Assembly (NCBI RefSeq): GCF_016909015.1 | Contig: NZ_JAFBFA010000035.1 | Span: 1-55,859 of the forward strand | Length of the DNA stretch: 55,859 nt | Direction of reading: 5' to 3' | Source of the DNA: Gracilibacillus alcaliphilus | GTDB taxonomy: Bacteria > Bacillota > Bacilli > Bacillales > Amphibacillaceae | In this document: positions 7,954-15,810 of the stretch, one piece after another | How the letters are laid out: each line of letters begins with the position of its first letter | Numbering within the stretch: the stretch's first letter is position 1 | Program-made: the position numbers and the translations under genes | Notes under the pieces: model-generated | Told to the model about the DNA's origin: nothing | Databases searched by the model: none | Seen by the model: the letters and a program-made list of their open reading frames with translations, nothing else

Positions 7954-8925
7954 TTAAGCTTCTTGCGTTACACCGTCTTCTTCGGCAATGCGATCTAATC
8001 TTGCTTGGATCTCTTCCTCCGATAAGTTGTGTTCCGCTACATATAAATTACGAGGATGAACACGACATTCGTGTGAACAGCCGCGCATATATTTATGTTC
8101 ATTTTCTTCAGAGCATAGGATTTGTCGGTTACATTCTGGATTCGCACAATTGGCATAACGTTCACAAGGCTCGCCATCGAAATAATCGCGACCAACAATG
8201 ACATGCTCTTTGCGATTCACCGGTACAGAAATACGTTCGTCAAATACGTAAAGCTGTCCATCCCAAAGTTCTCCTTGTACCTCTGAATCTTTTCCGTAAG
8301 TTACAATCCCACCGTGTAATTGAGCGATATCATCAAAACCTTTCTTTTTCATCCAGCCAGAGAATTTCTCACAACGGATACCGCCTGTACAATACATCAA
8401 TACACGCTTGCCTTCCAACTCTTCACGATGTTCTTCAATCCATTCTGGTAAATCACGGAATGTTTCAATATCTGGATTAATGGCACCACGGAAATGACCT
8501 AATTCATATTCATAATCATTCCGTGTATCCAAGATAATCGTGTCTTCTTTTTGCATTTCTTCATAGAAGGCCTTTGGATCTAGATATTCCGCATTTTCTT
8601 CACGAGGGTCCACATACTCATCACCAAGGCGTAAGGTTACCAGCTCTGGGCGATGACGACAGTGCATCTTCTTAAAAGCATGCTGATCCGCTTCATCCAC
8701 CTTAAACATCATGTCCGCAAATCTCGGATCATTATGCATGGCTTCCATATATTTGTTGGTTTGTTCTACTGTCCCAGATACGGTACCATTAATACCTTCT
8801 TCCGCAACAAGGATACGGCCTTTTAATTCCAAGTCTTTACAAAACTTTAAGTGTTCCTGTGCAAAAGTTTCTGGTTCATCAATCGTTACAAATTTGTAAT
8901 ACAATAATACTTGATACTTTTCCAT
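7954..8925 (-). CDS. trhO: tRNA uridine(34) hydroxylase TrhO (rhodanese family)
   Basis: Oxygen-dependent hydroxylation of U34 in certain tRNAs, part of the 5-methoxyuridine wobble modification; formerly UPF0176/YbfQ/YceA. The N-terminal acylphosphatase-like part has LVAEEGINGTVSG. The rhodanese domain carries the active loop CTGGIRCEKFSGW (Cys179). The C-terminus has a Cys-rich segment (ANCANPECNRQILC and MRGCSHECR) typical of the family. The frame extends 7 codons further upstream (8946), but the ATG at 8925 with AGGTGG 10 bp away starts with the usual MEKYQVLLYYKF. 323 residues. Confidence 0.93.
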   Translation of the reverse strand: MEKYQVLLYYKFVTIDEPETFAQEHLKFCKDLELKGRILVAEEGINGTVSGTVEQTNKYMEAMHNDPRFADMMFKVDEADQHAFKKMHCRHRPELVTLRLGDEYVDPREENAEYLDPKAFYEEMQKEDTIILDTRNDYEYELGHFRGAINPDIETFRDLPEWIEEHREELEGKRVLMYCTGGIRCEKFSGWMKKKGFDDIAQLHGGIVTYGKDSEVQGELWDGQLYVFDERISVPVNRKEHVIVGRDYFDGEPCERYANCANPECNRQILCSEENEHKYMRGCSHECRVHPRNLYVAEHNLSEEEIQARLDRIAEEDGVTQEA

Positions 8926-8946
8926 TCGGTTTTTACCACCTATCAA

Positions 8947-9093
8947 TTCATATTTGCAAGATATAAATGTTTTTAGGTTGGTTGGTTACTTTATAATCTT
9001 GCAAGACATTATTTTATCACGGTTTAAAGACATTTTCCAGTCTTTCCTCATTCTTTAAAAATAGGATATGTCCACATTTTGTCCACATAATTT
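8947..9093. other. Left prophage boundary region (candidate attL)
   Basis: This spacer separates the host gene trhO from the integrase, the outermost prophage gene. TGTCCACA is repeated directly at 9069-9076 and 9080-9087, 11 bp apart (one helical turn), as expected for integrase arm-type sites. The crossover core must lie in roughly 8947-9068 but cannot be identified because the right end of the prophage is outside the window. No tRNA gene is present, so integration appears to be just upstream of trhO. Confidence 0.45.
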
Positions 9094-10293
9094 TTATAAG
9101 GAGGTTTGTTCCAAAACTTTTGTCATCAATTGACTAAATTTTTCTGCTGTTTTTTTCTTTTGGCCTCTTGTAGTATGAGCGTATATTTTCTGAAGGGTGT
9201 CTAAATTATCGTGACCTAATCTCTCGGCTATATCTCTTAGTTCAACTCCTGCTTCAATGTAAAGGGAAGCGTGCGTATGTCTCAGAGAGTGTGGAGACAA
9301 TGTCTTTGTCAATTCCATTTTTTTAGTGATTTTTAGCATGTGCTGGTAAATATAATTAGGGTGAAGTGGATAACCAGGATACATATTGGTGTTAATAAAC
9401 ACAAAATTAAAATTCGTATAATTTTTTCCGTTTGCTAGAATGTATTCATTCTGCCATGCTTTTAGTTTCCTTAAAACATTAACCAGAAAATCATCAATAT
9501 CAATGATGCGTTTAGATGATTTTGTTTTTGGTGGGATTATATCAAATTCATCAATCTTACCTTTTTTATTATAGTAGGTTTTAGTGATTGATATAGTCTT
9601 TTCGATAAAATTGATATCATCCCATTTCAACACACACAACTCACCACGCCTAAGTCCGGAATAAGCTAAGGTTGAAAAAATAGGGAAATCCTGTGGGAAT
9701 TTTTGTTTTTTAGAAATATTTAAAAATATCACTAATTCTTCTTTTTCGAGAAAATTCCCTTCTTCAAAGATATCCTCTTCATCTAATATTTGCTTTTTCC
9801 TCAAAAATCTAAAGTCAATATTTTCAGTTGGATCTACGGTGATAAGATTATCATCTTTTGCTGATTTAAATATTATTCTAGCTGTAGAGTGAATAGACTT
9901 TATTGTATTTGGTGCATAACCTTTATCATGAAGACTATAAAGCATATTTGCGTATCTATCTTTGTCGATATCCTGTATTGGGTACAAGTTCAAATACATC
10001 CTTATATGCTTTAATGCTGTATTTCGTGAGTCTATAGTAGGTGGTTTAACAAGCCTTTTATATTTTCTCATCCAGTGTTTTTCATAATCTCTGAAAACAA
10101 TCCTAGGATCTAGTTTGGAAAATCCATGAAAAGTATTGCTTTCTAGTTCTGCGGCAGCTTCCTTAGCATCTTTTTTTGTCTTGAATCCACTCTTTGTTTT
10201 TTGTTTTCTTTTTCCTGTTTGAGGATCAATACCTAATTCTATTGTATATTGCCAAGTCTTTCCTCGCTTTTTAAATGATGCGATTTTAATCAC
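9094..10293 (-). CDS. int: Phage tyrosine integrase
   Basis: Site-specific recombinase that integrates and excises the prophage. The N-terminal AP2-like arm-binding domain (1-60) has KTWQYTIELGIDPQTGKRKQ, followed by a SAM-like core-binding domain (about 70-170). The catalytic domain has SGLRRGEL (first Arg), HSLRHTHASL (His335, Arg338), LGH (His361) and the nucleophile Tyr371 in IYAHTT. 399 residues, complete. The only start in position is a GTG preceded by GGGG with poor spacing, so expression may be weak or coupled to upstream translation. Confidence 0.95.
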   Translation of the reverse strand: MIKIASFKKRGKTWQYTIELGIDPQTGKRKQKTKSGFKTKKDAKEAAAELESNTFHGFSKLDPRIVFRDYEKHWMRKYKRLVKPPTIDSRNTALKHIRMYLNLYPIQDIDKDRYANMLYSLHDKGYAPNTIKSIHSTARIIFKSAKDDNLITVDPTENIDFRFLRKKQILDEEDIFEEGNFLEKEELVIFLNISKKQKFPQDFPIFSTLAYSGLRRGELCVLKWDDINFIEKTISITKTYYNKKGKIDEFDIIPPKTKSSKRIIDIDDFLVNVLRKLKAWQNEYILANGKNYTNFNFVFINTNMYPGYPLHPNYIYQHMLKITKKMELTKTLSPHSLRHTHASLYIEAGVELRDIAERLGHDNLDTLQKIYAHTTRGQKKKTAEKFSQLMTKVLEQTSL

Positions 10294-10385
10294 CCCATGT
10301 CTATGCCGATAAGTTTATCTGACTACTTCAGCACTTGCATATTGTTTTCTAATTCCTTTTGAAACAATTACCTGTTATTTGCATT

Positions 10386-10571
10386 TCATTTTGTATCTAC
10401 TTGATAGATGCCTGAATTAACCTCTTCTTCTAGTTTTGCGGCAGCCATTTTTGCTTCTTTTTTTGTGTTAAAACCTGAGCTTGTTTTTCGCCACCTCATA
10501 CATGTATCTGCATGAATCCCTAAATTTACAGTATAAGACCACTTCTTACCGATCTTCCTTATATAAGCCAT
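10386..10571 (-). CDS. Stand-alone integrase arm-binding-like domain
   Basis: 61-residue protein that aligns with the first 60 residues of the adjacent integrase (KKWSYTVNLGI versus KTWQYTIELGI; SGFNTKKEAKMAAAKLE versus SGFKTKKDAKEAAAELE) and then stops. The ATG at 10571 follows GAGGTGAT at good spacing; a GTG three codons earlier lies inside that site. It may be the scrap of a previous integrase lost by recombination, or a functional small protein competing for arm sites, as an excisionase-like directionality factor might. Confidence 0.6.
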   Translation of the reverse strand: MAYIRKIGKKWSYTVNLGIHADTCMRWRKTSSGFNTKKEAKMAAAKLEEEVNSGIYQVDTK

Positions 10572-10706
10572 AAATATCACCTCATCTCTATGATAAAAAT
10601 TGATTGTGTATTTTTGCGGTAATTGTTATATACAATTCTTTATATAAAGCGCTAAGTCGTAATGTTAGTGATCATATATAGCTTGTCTACAGTAGATAAA
10701 TTTTTC

Positions 10707-11393
10707 TTATTTATACATCCGTTCCTCCTCTTTGCTTTTCATACTTTCAATGATATTGGTGACTTCATCATCCTTTAAGCCACGCAATTTTAATCGTGTA
10801 ATAAAATCTTTAAAATCAGGTTGTTCCCAAAAAGGTAGGTCATCATATAAATCAATGGATCTGGGAGATTCCCTTACAGTCTCAGAGGTACTATAATGCT
10901 TTTCAATCTCTCTTTGAAATAGGGCACCTGTTATTTGATTTTCATAATGAGCAAGCCTTGTTCTAGCAAAATCTTCAGTCACTTTGAATGTATTAGCAAT
11001 AAAGGATATAGCCTCATCACGGCATTTAGGCAATTCTAATTTTTGAATCATAAAAGTTGGGACCGCATAATGTAATGCAAAATTCCTCGCTTTAAACTCT
11101 TGAAGTTCAACAAATGCTTTTGGCAGACCTTCTTGATCTCCATAATGCTGCAGCACATGGCTGAGTTCATGAAAAAATTGTTGTCGTTGTTCTAAGTAGG
11201 AGAGACGTGAATCAATAGTAATAACTTTAATGCCATAATAAATACCTGAGGCAGATGGTTTTCGCTGGTATCTTAACAAAATGTCATACTTAACAGCTAT
11301 TTCTTCCACTTTAAGTAGTTTTAAAGGAGTATTGATGTTTAGTCTTAGTAGCTCCTGTTCAATGGTTTTTTCTAGAGGTGTTTTCAAATACAT
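10707..11393 (-). CDS. ImmA/IrrE-family metallopeptidase of the prophage
   Basis: 228-residue zinc peptidase with HELSH (HExxH) in QFFHELSHVLQHYG and EFKARNFALHYAVPTFMIQK as the third-ligand helix. Residues 145-228 form an acidic extension absent from the 160-aa orphan copy. In ICEBs1 and related phages such proteases cleave the XRE repressor to start induction; the likely substrate here is the repressor at 15,402-15,767, about 4 kb away rather than adjacent. The promoter carries a LexA-type box, suggesting SOS-driven expression. Confidence 0.88.
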   Translation of the reverse strand: MYLKTPLEKTIEQELLRLNINTPLKLLKVEEIAVKYDILLRYQRKPSASGIYYGIKVITIDSRLSYLEQRQQFFHELSHVLQHYGDQEGLPKAFVELQEFKARNFALHYAVPTFMIQKLELPKCRDEAISFIANTFKVTEDFARTRLAHYENQITGALFQREIEKHYSTSETVRESPRSIDLYDDLPFWEQPDFKDFITRLKLRGLKDDEVTNIIESMKSKEEERMYK

Positions 11394-11413
11394 AGGGGGT
11401 CAGCTCCTTTTGG

Positions 11414-11425
11414 GAATGTATGTTC
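11414..11425. promoter_or_regulatory. Near-match LexA-type box in the ImmA leader
   Basis: GAATGTATGTTC differs by one base from GAAC-N4-GTTC. It lies 21 bp upstream of the prophage ImmA start, in the same relative place as the perfect box at 2876-2887 before the orphan ImmA gene. Confidence 0.35.
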
Positions 11426-11436
11426 TGTTCTGGTGT

Positions 11437-11466
11437 AAAAAAATTATAGCCCAAAATAGGCTATAA
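11437..11466 (-). terminator. Leader terminator/attenuator of the prophage ImmA gene
   Basis: Eight-bp stem TTATAGCC / GGCTATAA with a 7-nt loop, followed on the minus strand by seven T and then ACACC, about 45 bp before the ATG. It lies inside the predicted 5' leader of a transcript starting near 11,507, so readthrough must be allowed for expression. It matches the leader of the orphan copy at 2901-2925. Confidence 0.6.
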
Positions 11467-11513
11467 GATTCCCGTATTTGGTTTTATAAAATTGGGAATT
11501 TCCAGTTATATAT

Positions 11514-11541
11514 ATTATAGAACATTAGTTCTTTTTTGCAA
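11514..11541 (-). promoter_or_regulatory. Predicted LexA-controlled promoter of the ImmA gene
   Basis: On the minus strand: -35 TTGCAA (11541-11536), 16-bp spacer, -10 TATAAT (11519-11514). The spacer contains GAACATTAGTTC at 11520-11531 (as read on the plus strand), an exact GAAC-N4-GTTC LexA/DinR core. Repressor bound there would block polymerase, so DNA damage should open the promoter. Confidence 0.65.
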
Positions 11542-11666
11542 GAGGAAATCCAAATTTTAATGTAAAAGATGGAATGATTGAGTGAAATATCTAAATAATA
11601 TATAATTTATTCAAAGTTTATTATTGCTTTTAAAATTCCCTTTTCTATAATGGAGGTAAGCTAATA

Positions 11667-11882
11667 ATGGAAAATCCTAATCAACTTAATGAAACTATTT
11701 TTCAGCATATAGAACCCTCTGATGAAGACGTTGACAAACTCCTAAACGAATACCAGTCTTTTTCAAGAGATCAAAAGAAAGAGTTCATTAATCGGTTTTT
11801 CAATGAAAAAGTTTATTCTGTTGATATTATTGATAAACATGGAACTTTGCTTTTTTTCTTAAGGGAGAAGGAACTAAGATAG
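11667..11882 (+). CDS. Uncharacterised 71-aa acidic protein
   Basis: Small plus-strand gene among minus-strand genes, with GGAGG 10 bp before the ATG. Helical, without membrane segment or known motif. TATAAT at 11646-11651 abuts the ribosome binding site and so is unlikely to be its promoter. It is followed by a weak hairpin (ATAGGGC / GCCTAT, about 11,880-11,915) and then convergent genes. No family recognised. Confidence 0.5.
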   Translation: MENPNQLNETIFQHIEPSDEDVDKLLNEYQSFSRDQKKEFINRFFNEKVYSVDIIDKHGTLLFFLREKELR

Positions 11883-11973
11883 GGCAATTCTGGCGACATC
11901 GCCTATTTTGAATAGTGCTGTCACTTGTTTTACGTCCTGTTATTTCATTAGGTTTTTGTTAACTGTAAAAAAT

Positions 11974-12762
11974 TTATGAAGCACCAAGACTTTTTCTGAA
12001 TCTTTGTTTATCAGAGAAAGGAATTACCTCAATTTTATATTCAGATAATGCATCTAAATATTCCCTTGAAAGCTTTTTATTATTTTCATCATTAACTACA
12101 ATTGCCATTTGTAAAGAACCGTCAAAACGTTCTTCTCTATATTGAATAGTATCTAACCAGCTAAGTAACGCATTTTCCATTGTACTTTTAGAAAATGAAT
12201 TATAAAACCTAGATAACTTTTTCACTCTATTTTCAGTAGTAAACAAGGCATCAAAATTAAATGGAAGTTTAGATTGGCCTATAATTTGTAAGTTAGGGAA
12301 ATAATCGTAGTCATCTTTATTTTCCTTTAAATAATTAAAAACATCTTCGGAAAAGATGGATTTCACATTAGGTTTATTTAAATACATTAAATCAGTTATC
12401 TTTGAAATAGATTGAATAACTTCATGGATGCTTTGACCTATATTTTTCATTGAAGATATTTTATATATTTCATTTGTGCTATTATCTAAACTTACAGATT
12501 CATATGATAGGATAGAATTCAACAAATTATTCCGTTTAGACTTTTTCGTAATATTTAACCCATGTGATTCGAGATTCCACACTACGTATGCATCGTCACT
12601 TATTCTAATCTTATCACCTTCCGGTTTAAGGATTAAGTTAATGTTGTCCCCAAAAGAATCTACAGAAGGAGTACTGAGTTCAATCACGTCTTTATGCAGG
12701 GTGAATTGATTATTTTGTTTAAACCAATTGAAGTATTCTTTTGAAATCTGCTCAACATTCAT
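11974..12762 (-). CDS. DUF1828/DUF1829-like protein
   Basis: 262-residue soluble protein. Residues about 25-75 (IELSTPSVDSFGDNINL, IRISDDAYVVWNLESHGLNI) match the DUF1828 pattern of a small beta domain with a D-D/G turn. The C-terminal half (ALFTTENRVKKLSRFYNSFS, MAIVVNDENNKKLSREYLDAL) resembles DUF1829. Function unknown; I recall such proteins from phages and accessory islands of Bacillota. It lies 27 bp downstream of the DUF6978-like gene on the same strand, so the two are probably co-expressed. RBS AAAGGAGGGATTT. Confidence 0.65.
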   Translation of the reverse strand: MNVEQISKEYFNWFKQNNQFTLHKDVIELSTPSVDSFGDNINLILKPEGDKIRISDDAYVVWNLESHGLNITKKSKRNNLLNSILSYESVSLDNSTNEIYKISSMKNIGQSIHEVIQSISKITDLMYLNKPNVKSIFSEDVFNYLKENKDDYDYFPNLQIIGQSKLPFNFDALFTTENRVKKLSRFYNSFSKSTMENALLSWLDTIQYREERFDGSLQMAIVVNDENNKKLSREYLDALSEYKIEVIPFSDKQRFRKSLGAS

Positions 12763-12789
12763 TATTAAATCCCTCCTTTTCCAGTGATA

Positions 12790-13281
12790 TTAAAATAATT
12801 CCATTTGAACATCAGTAGAACTTATAGTTAGTTTATCGTTTTTCACAGTATTTGTATACTCCAAAAACGTATTTAGCATATTGTGGAATGATGGATGTAA
12901 TACAAGTGTATCATAGGGTAAATTATAGGCTTTGTAATGAGTTTGTCCATCATTTTTTTGTTCATACTCTTCAGTTGAAAATATATTTACTCTGTTCCCA
13001 TATATCCTTTCACCATCAGCATTTTTGTGAAAGGTGTTATCGTTACATATGTTTAATCTGATCAAGGTATGATAGGTCTTGCAATCCATTAAATGTATAG
13101 AATACTTACCTGGAATATTACGAGAAATAAGGTAATGGATATCTAGTTCATGATTGCCAAACCCTTTCAAGTTTATAGTCCCTTTAAATGACTGATTCAG
13201 ATCTATCACATGTCTTTTAACAATATGTTTTAGTGCTTTAATCAGCTCTTGTGCTTTCTCATCTGATAATAATAACCCCAC
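12790..13281 (-). CDS. DUF6978-like protein, partner of the DUF1828 gene
   Basis: 163-residue beta-rich cytosolic protein with an N-terminal helix (DEKAQELIKALKHIVKR). The sequence resembles proteins annotated as DUF6978, often found near DUF1828 genes; I hold this at moderate confidence. It ends in VQMELF, which has the shape of a beta-clamp-binding motif (QxxLF). First gene of a likely two-gene unit with the DUF1828-like gene; AGGAGGTAATATAAAGTG precedes the ATG. Confidence 0.55.
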   Translation of the reverse strand: MGLLLSDEKAQELIKALKHIVKRHVIDLNQSFKGTINLKGFGNHELDIHYLISRNIPGKYSIHLMDCKTYHTLIRLNICNDNTFHKNADGERIYGNRVNIFSTEEYEQKNDGQTHYKAYNLPYDTLVLHPSFHNMLNTFLEYTNTVKNDKLTISSTDVQMELF

Positions 13282-13404
13282 TTTATATTACCTCCTAACT
13301 CCCAACCTAAAAACTTAAATAACCTTTTAGATCATTCAAATTTTTTGCAAGAAGAATTTTTAAAATTTGTATAAAAGGTGTGTAAGTCTATTACTTGATC
13401 ATGG

Positions 13405-14934
13405 TTAAATTGAGATTTCTTCTTTAAGACTTGACTTAGTTTGCTTATTTCTAATTTTTTCACTTTTTCTCCATTCCTCAGCCTCGGCTAATTTTGTGAA
13501 TTCTACAACTTTATCATGTTTAGCCTTAACAATTTCACTGATTTCGTCTAAAGAAACTTTGAAAAACTCTTTTCGCATATTAACTAGATTCAATCGTCTG
13601 TTATCAAATTCTCTATGTAGGGCTGCTTCAAGAGCAGGTGCATCATCTGAGAAAATCATTGCATGTACATCGTATCGGAATGGAACAGAAGCGTCACCTA
13701 ATTCTTTAACTCGATCATCTGGTTCTAACCGCCTTGTCATACCAATTTTATAAACATTTTCCCCGAATGATCCTATATTTGATATGATATAGACATATCC
13801 AGCTTTTGCATTTTGTTCTCTGTAATCTACCTGATCTTGTTCCTTTTTAAGTTCAGCCATTCGTGAATTGATTTCATTGATTTTTACTACAATGTCGGTC
13901 TTTAATTCCTCGCTAGCATTTTCTAGCTGTTCTTGGTACTTCAACAAGGCTTGCTTATGATGTTTTTCGTCTTTCTCTAATTTTTTTCGTTGCTTTTCAA
14001 TTTCTTGTTGCACTCTTTTTTCTTCTCGAATCTGCTCTCTTAACTGCCGTTGTTCTTCTTTTTCTTCTTCCTTCTTTTGTGCATACTCAAAGGCTAAATA
14101 AAGTTCATCTAGTTTTAATGCTAGATATTCTTTCTTAATTTCAATTCGATTATTTTTATTGGTTTTGTTCAGCTGATCGAAAGATTTCTTAATTCGTTTC
14201 TCCATTGAGTTAATGTTATTGAATTTTACATTAGAAATGGCTGCGTCACATTCATTATTAAAAGATCTAAGAGTCAATTTAATATTATTATTGTTCATTA
14301 CTTTTCCTTTTTGTTTACTACCATCAAGTTGCCACTCATCATAATGATTGGTAGCTATCTTATTTTTCACCATCTCCTTTTGGGTGGCTCTTATTTCGTT
14401 TAATTTTGCTTTGAATTGATCAGAATTTTCTAAGGCATACTTAGGGTCGTAGAATCCAAAAGATTGATATAATAACTCGTCATCTAAGGTGATAATTTCA
14501 TCTGATTTAAGTTTAATGTCTTCTTCTAAAAGTTTAACTTTACTCTCTAGCCTTTGTATATTCTTATTTAATTTAGCAATATCTTTATCTGCTTGCAGTC
14601 GTTCACCCTCAATTTCCTTCTTAGAATCTCTGATTTCTTTAATGAGACGAATTTGTTTTTTATTAATCTCTTGTCTGGCTTCCCTCTTATACTTGTTAAT
14701 GTCATCTTCTGATTTGCTTTTAATCTTCTCTATCTCTTTTTCAATTTCTTGTTTGCGTTGTTGTATATCAATAATTTGATCGAATCCTTGCTCTTGCCAT
14801 TCTTTTTTTATTTTTTTATCAGCCTTGATTCTTAAAATTAGTAAAATGAGTCCAATAATAAAAGGAATAATTAATATAGAGAAAATAAACCATAGTGAAA
14901 TAAACCATGTTGATAAGTACCATTTAATCTTCAT
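13405..14934 (-). CDS. Membrane-anchored DUF4041/GIY-YIG-like nuclease (SNIPE-like)
   Basis: 509 residues. Residues 5-35 are a hydrophobic anchor (WYLSTWFISLWFIFSILIIP onward); 45-150 form a charged coiled coil; about 150-290 match DUF4041 (DDELLYQSFGFYDPKYAL, YDEWQLDGSKQKGK); 290-375 are a second coiled coil. Residues 378-470 are a T5orf172/MUG113 type GIY-YIG nuclease domain (AGYVYII, VYKIGMTRR, ALEAALHREF, EFFKV). To my recollection an E. coli protein with the same parts, SNIPE, sits in the inner membrane and cuts phage DNA during injection. Placement beside the repressor fits a lysogen-expressed superinfection defence. It is probably in an operon with the membrane protein 21 bp upstream. 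Confidence 0.82.
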   Translation of the reverse strand: MKIKWYLSTWFISLWFIFSILIIPFIIGLILLILRIKADKKIKKEWQEQGFDQIIDIQQRKQEIEKEIEKIKSKSEDDINKYKREARQEINKKQIRLIKEIRDSKKEIEGERLQADKDIAKLNKNIQRLESKVKLLEEDIKLKSDEIITLDDELLYQSFGFYDPKYALENSDQFKAKLNEIRATQKEMVKNKIATNHYDEWQLDGSKQKGKVMNNNNIKLTLRSFNNECDAAISNVKFNNINSMEKRIKKSFDQLNKTNKNNRIEIKKEYLALKLDELYLAFEYAQKKEEEKEEQRQLREQIREEKRVQQEIEKQRKKLEKDEKHHKQALLKYQEQLENASEELKTDIVVKINEINSRMAELKKEQDQVDYREQNAKAGYVYIISNIGSFGENVYKIGMTRRLEPDDRVKELGDASVPFRYDVHAMIFSDDAPALEAALHREFDNRRLNLVNMRKEFFKVSLDEISEIVKAKHDKVVEFTKLAEAEEWRKSEKIRNKQTKSSLKEEISI

Positions 14935-14955
14935 AAAAATACCACCTTTGCAAAA

Positions 14956-15312
14956 TTAATTCATGTCTTCAGTCCATTCGTAAGCTCCTATATGTAACCC
15001 ACCAGAAATAAGTAAAAATAAAATACCTAATACAATTGCCCCGATAATCCCTCCAAACATCCCACCAAGAATCCCGCCAAGAATAGTTGCTAATATTGTT
15101 AAGAGCACTAACAATATTTTTTTGGTCTTTTTAAAAAATAAAAGTGCTGTCAGAATAATGAATGCAGCTACACCAATTATCCAATTGAAGGTAAACCCAC
15201 CAATCATAAAAGAAATGACTATGAGTTCAAAAAATAACCAAGTAGAGGCATTTTCATTGAACCCAGCTTGTGTATTTCCTTTTCTTACAGATTTATAATC
15301 CATCTCTTTCAT
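14956..15312 (-). CDS. Small glycine-rich membrane protein next to the nuclease gene
   Basis: 118 residues with three to four predicted helices (SFMIGGFTFNWIIGVAAFII; ILLVLLTILATILGGILGG; IIGAIVLGILFLLI) and a polar C-terminus. Unrecognised. It precedes the DUF4041/GIY-YIG gene by 21 bp on the same strand, so the pair is probably translated from one mRNA; it could be a membrane partner, regulator or protector. GGAAGGGAATGAAAGAG sits at its start: the ATG at 15312 is close to the SD and Met4 is an alternative start. Confidence 0.6.
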   Translation of the reverse strand: MKEMDYKSVRKGNTQAGFNENASTWLFFELIVISFMIGGFTFNWIIGVAAFIILTALLFFKKTKKILLVLLTILATILGGILGGMFGGIIGAIVLGILFLLISGGLHIGAYEWTEDMN

Positions 15313-15366
15313 TCCCTTCCAAATAATTAATTATATAATCTTGAATCAAATTACCTATTCAAATAG

Positions 15367-15397
15367 TAAAAAAATTTGAGGTGAATAGCAACCTCAA
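15367..15397 (-). terminator. Terminator of the repressor gene
   Basis: TTGAGGT / ACCTCAA 7-bp stem with an 8-nt loop, followed on the minus strand by A and seven T, directly after the repressor stop codon. Readthrough would be needed for the downstream cassette to share the repressor promoter. Confidence 0.75.
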
Positions 15398-15401
15398 AAA
15401 A

Positions 15402-15767
15402 TCAATCCTTTTGCTGCTTTTTCTGCCACAAGAAGAATTCAACTTCTTTTTTCAGGCTATCTTTCAATTCTTTGATTTCTTCCTCACTTAATGAGTCTAG
15501 GTCGTAACCGAAGAAACCCTCTAATTCAGGTTCTTCTGTGGTACTTTGATTATTACCTTTCGGATCAACAGTTCTTCCTAATAAATAATCTGTTGACACT
15601 TCAAAGAAATCAGCTAGTAAACTAATTGTTTCTGGATCAGGTTTTCGATCACCGGATTCATAACGAGATAACTGTACATTAGAAATACCGACAGCATCAG
15701 CAACTCGTTTTTGGGAATAATTATTTTTTTCTCGCAGAGATTTAATACGTTGTCCTAATTTATTCAT
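15402..15767 (-). CDS. XRE-family lysogeny repressor (CI/ImmR-like)
   Basis: 121 residues. An N-terminal helix-turn-helix (KNNYSQKRVADAVGISNVQLSRYESG) with FEVSTDYLLGRT is the classic short phage repressor layout; an acidic C-terminal helix follows, with no peptidase domain for self-cleavage. Induction would therefore need another route, namely cleavage by the ImmA protease and/or the Bro-type antirepressor. It diverges from the Cro-like gene over a region with four operators. Confidence 0.88.
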   Translation of the reverse strand: MNKLGQRIKSLREKNNYSQKRVADAVGISNVQLSRYESGDRKPDPETISLLADFFEVSTDYLLGRTVDPKGNNQSTTEEPELEGFFGYDLDSLSEEEIKELKDSLKKEVEFFLWQKKQQKD

Positions 15768-15810
15768 TCGAAGTCATCCTTAAATTAATATATTATAAGT
15801 ATTTTATCAT

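Noticed and set aside
9026..9046. AAAGAC/GTCTTT hairpin near the integrase end as its terminator
   Set aside because: Six-bp stem with only three T following; too weak to call.
11646..11651. TATAAT before the 71-aa gene as a promoter
   Set aside because: It directly abuts the Shine-Dalgarno, so transcription would begin after the RBS.
12476..13061. Plus-strand ORFs of 69-77 codons over the DUF1828 and DUF6978-like genes
   Set aside because: Shadows of the minus-strand genes with no RBS and unlikely composition.
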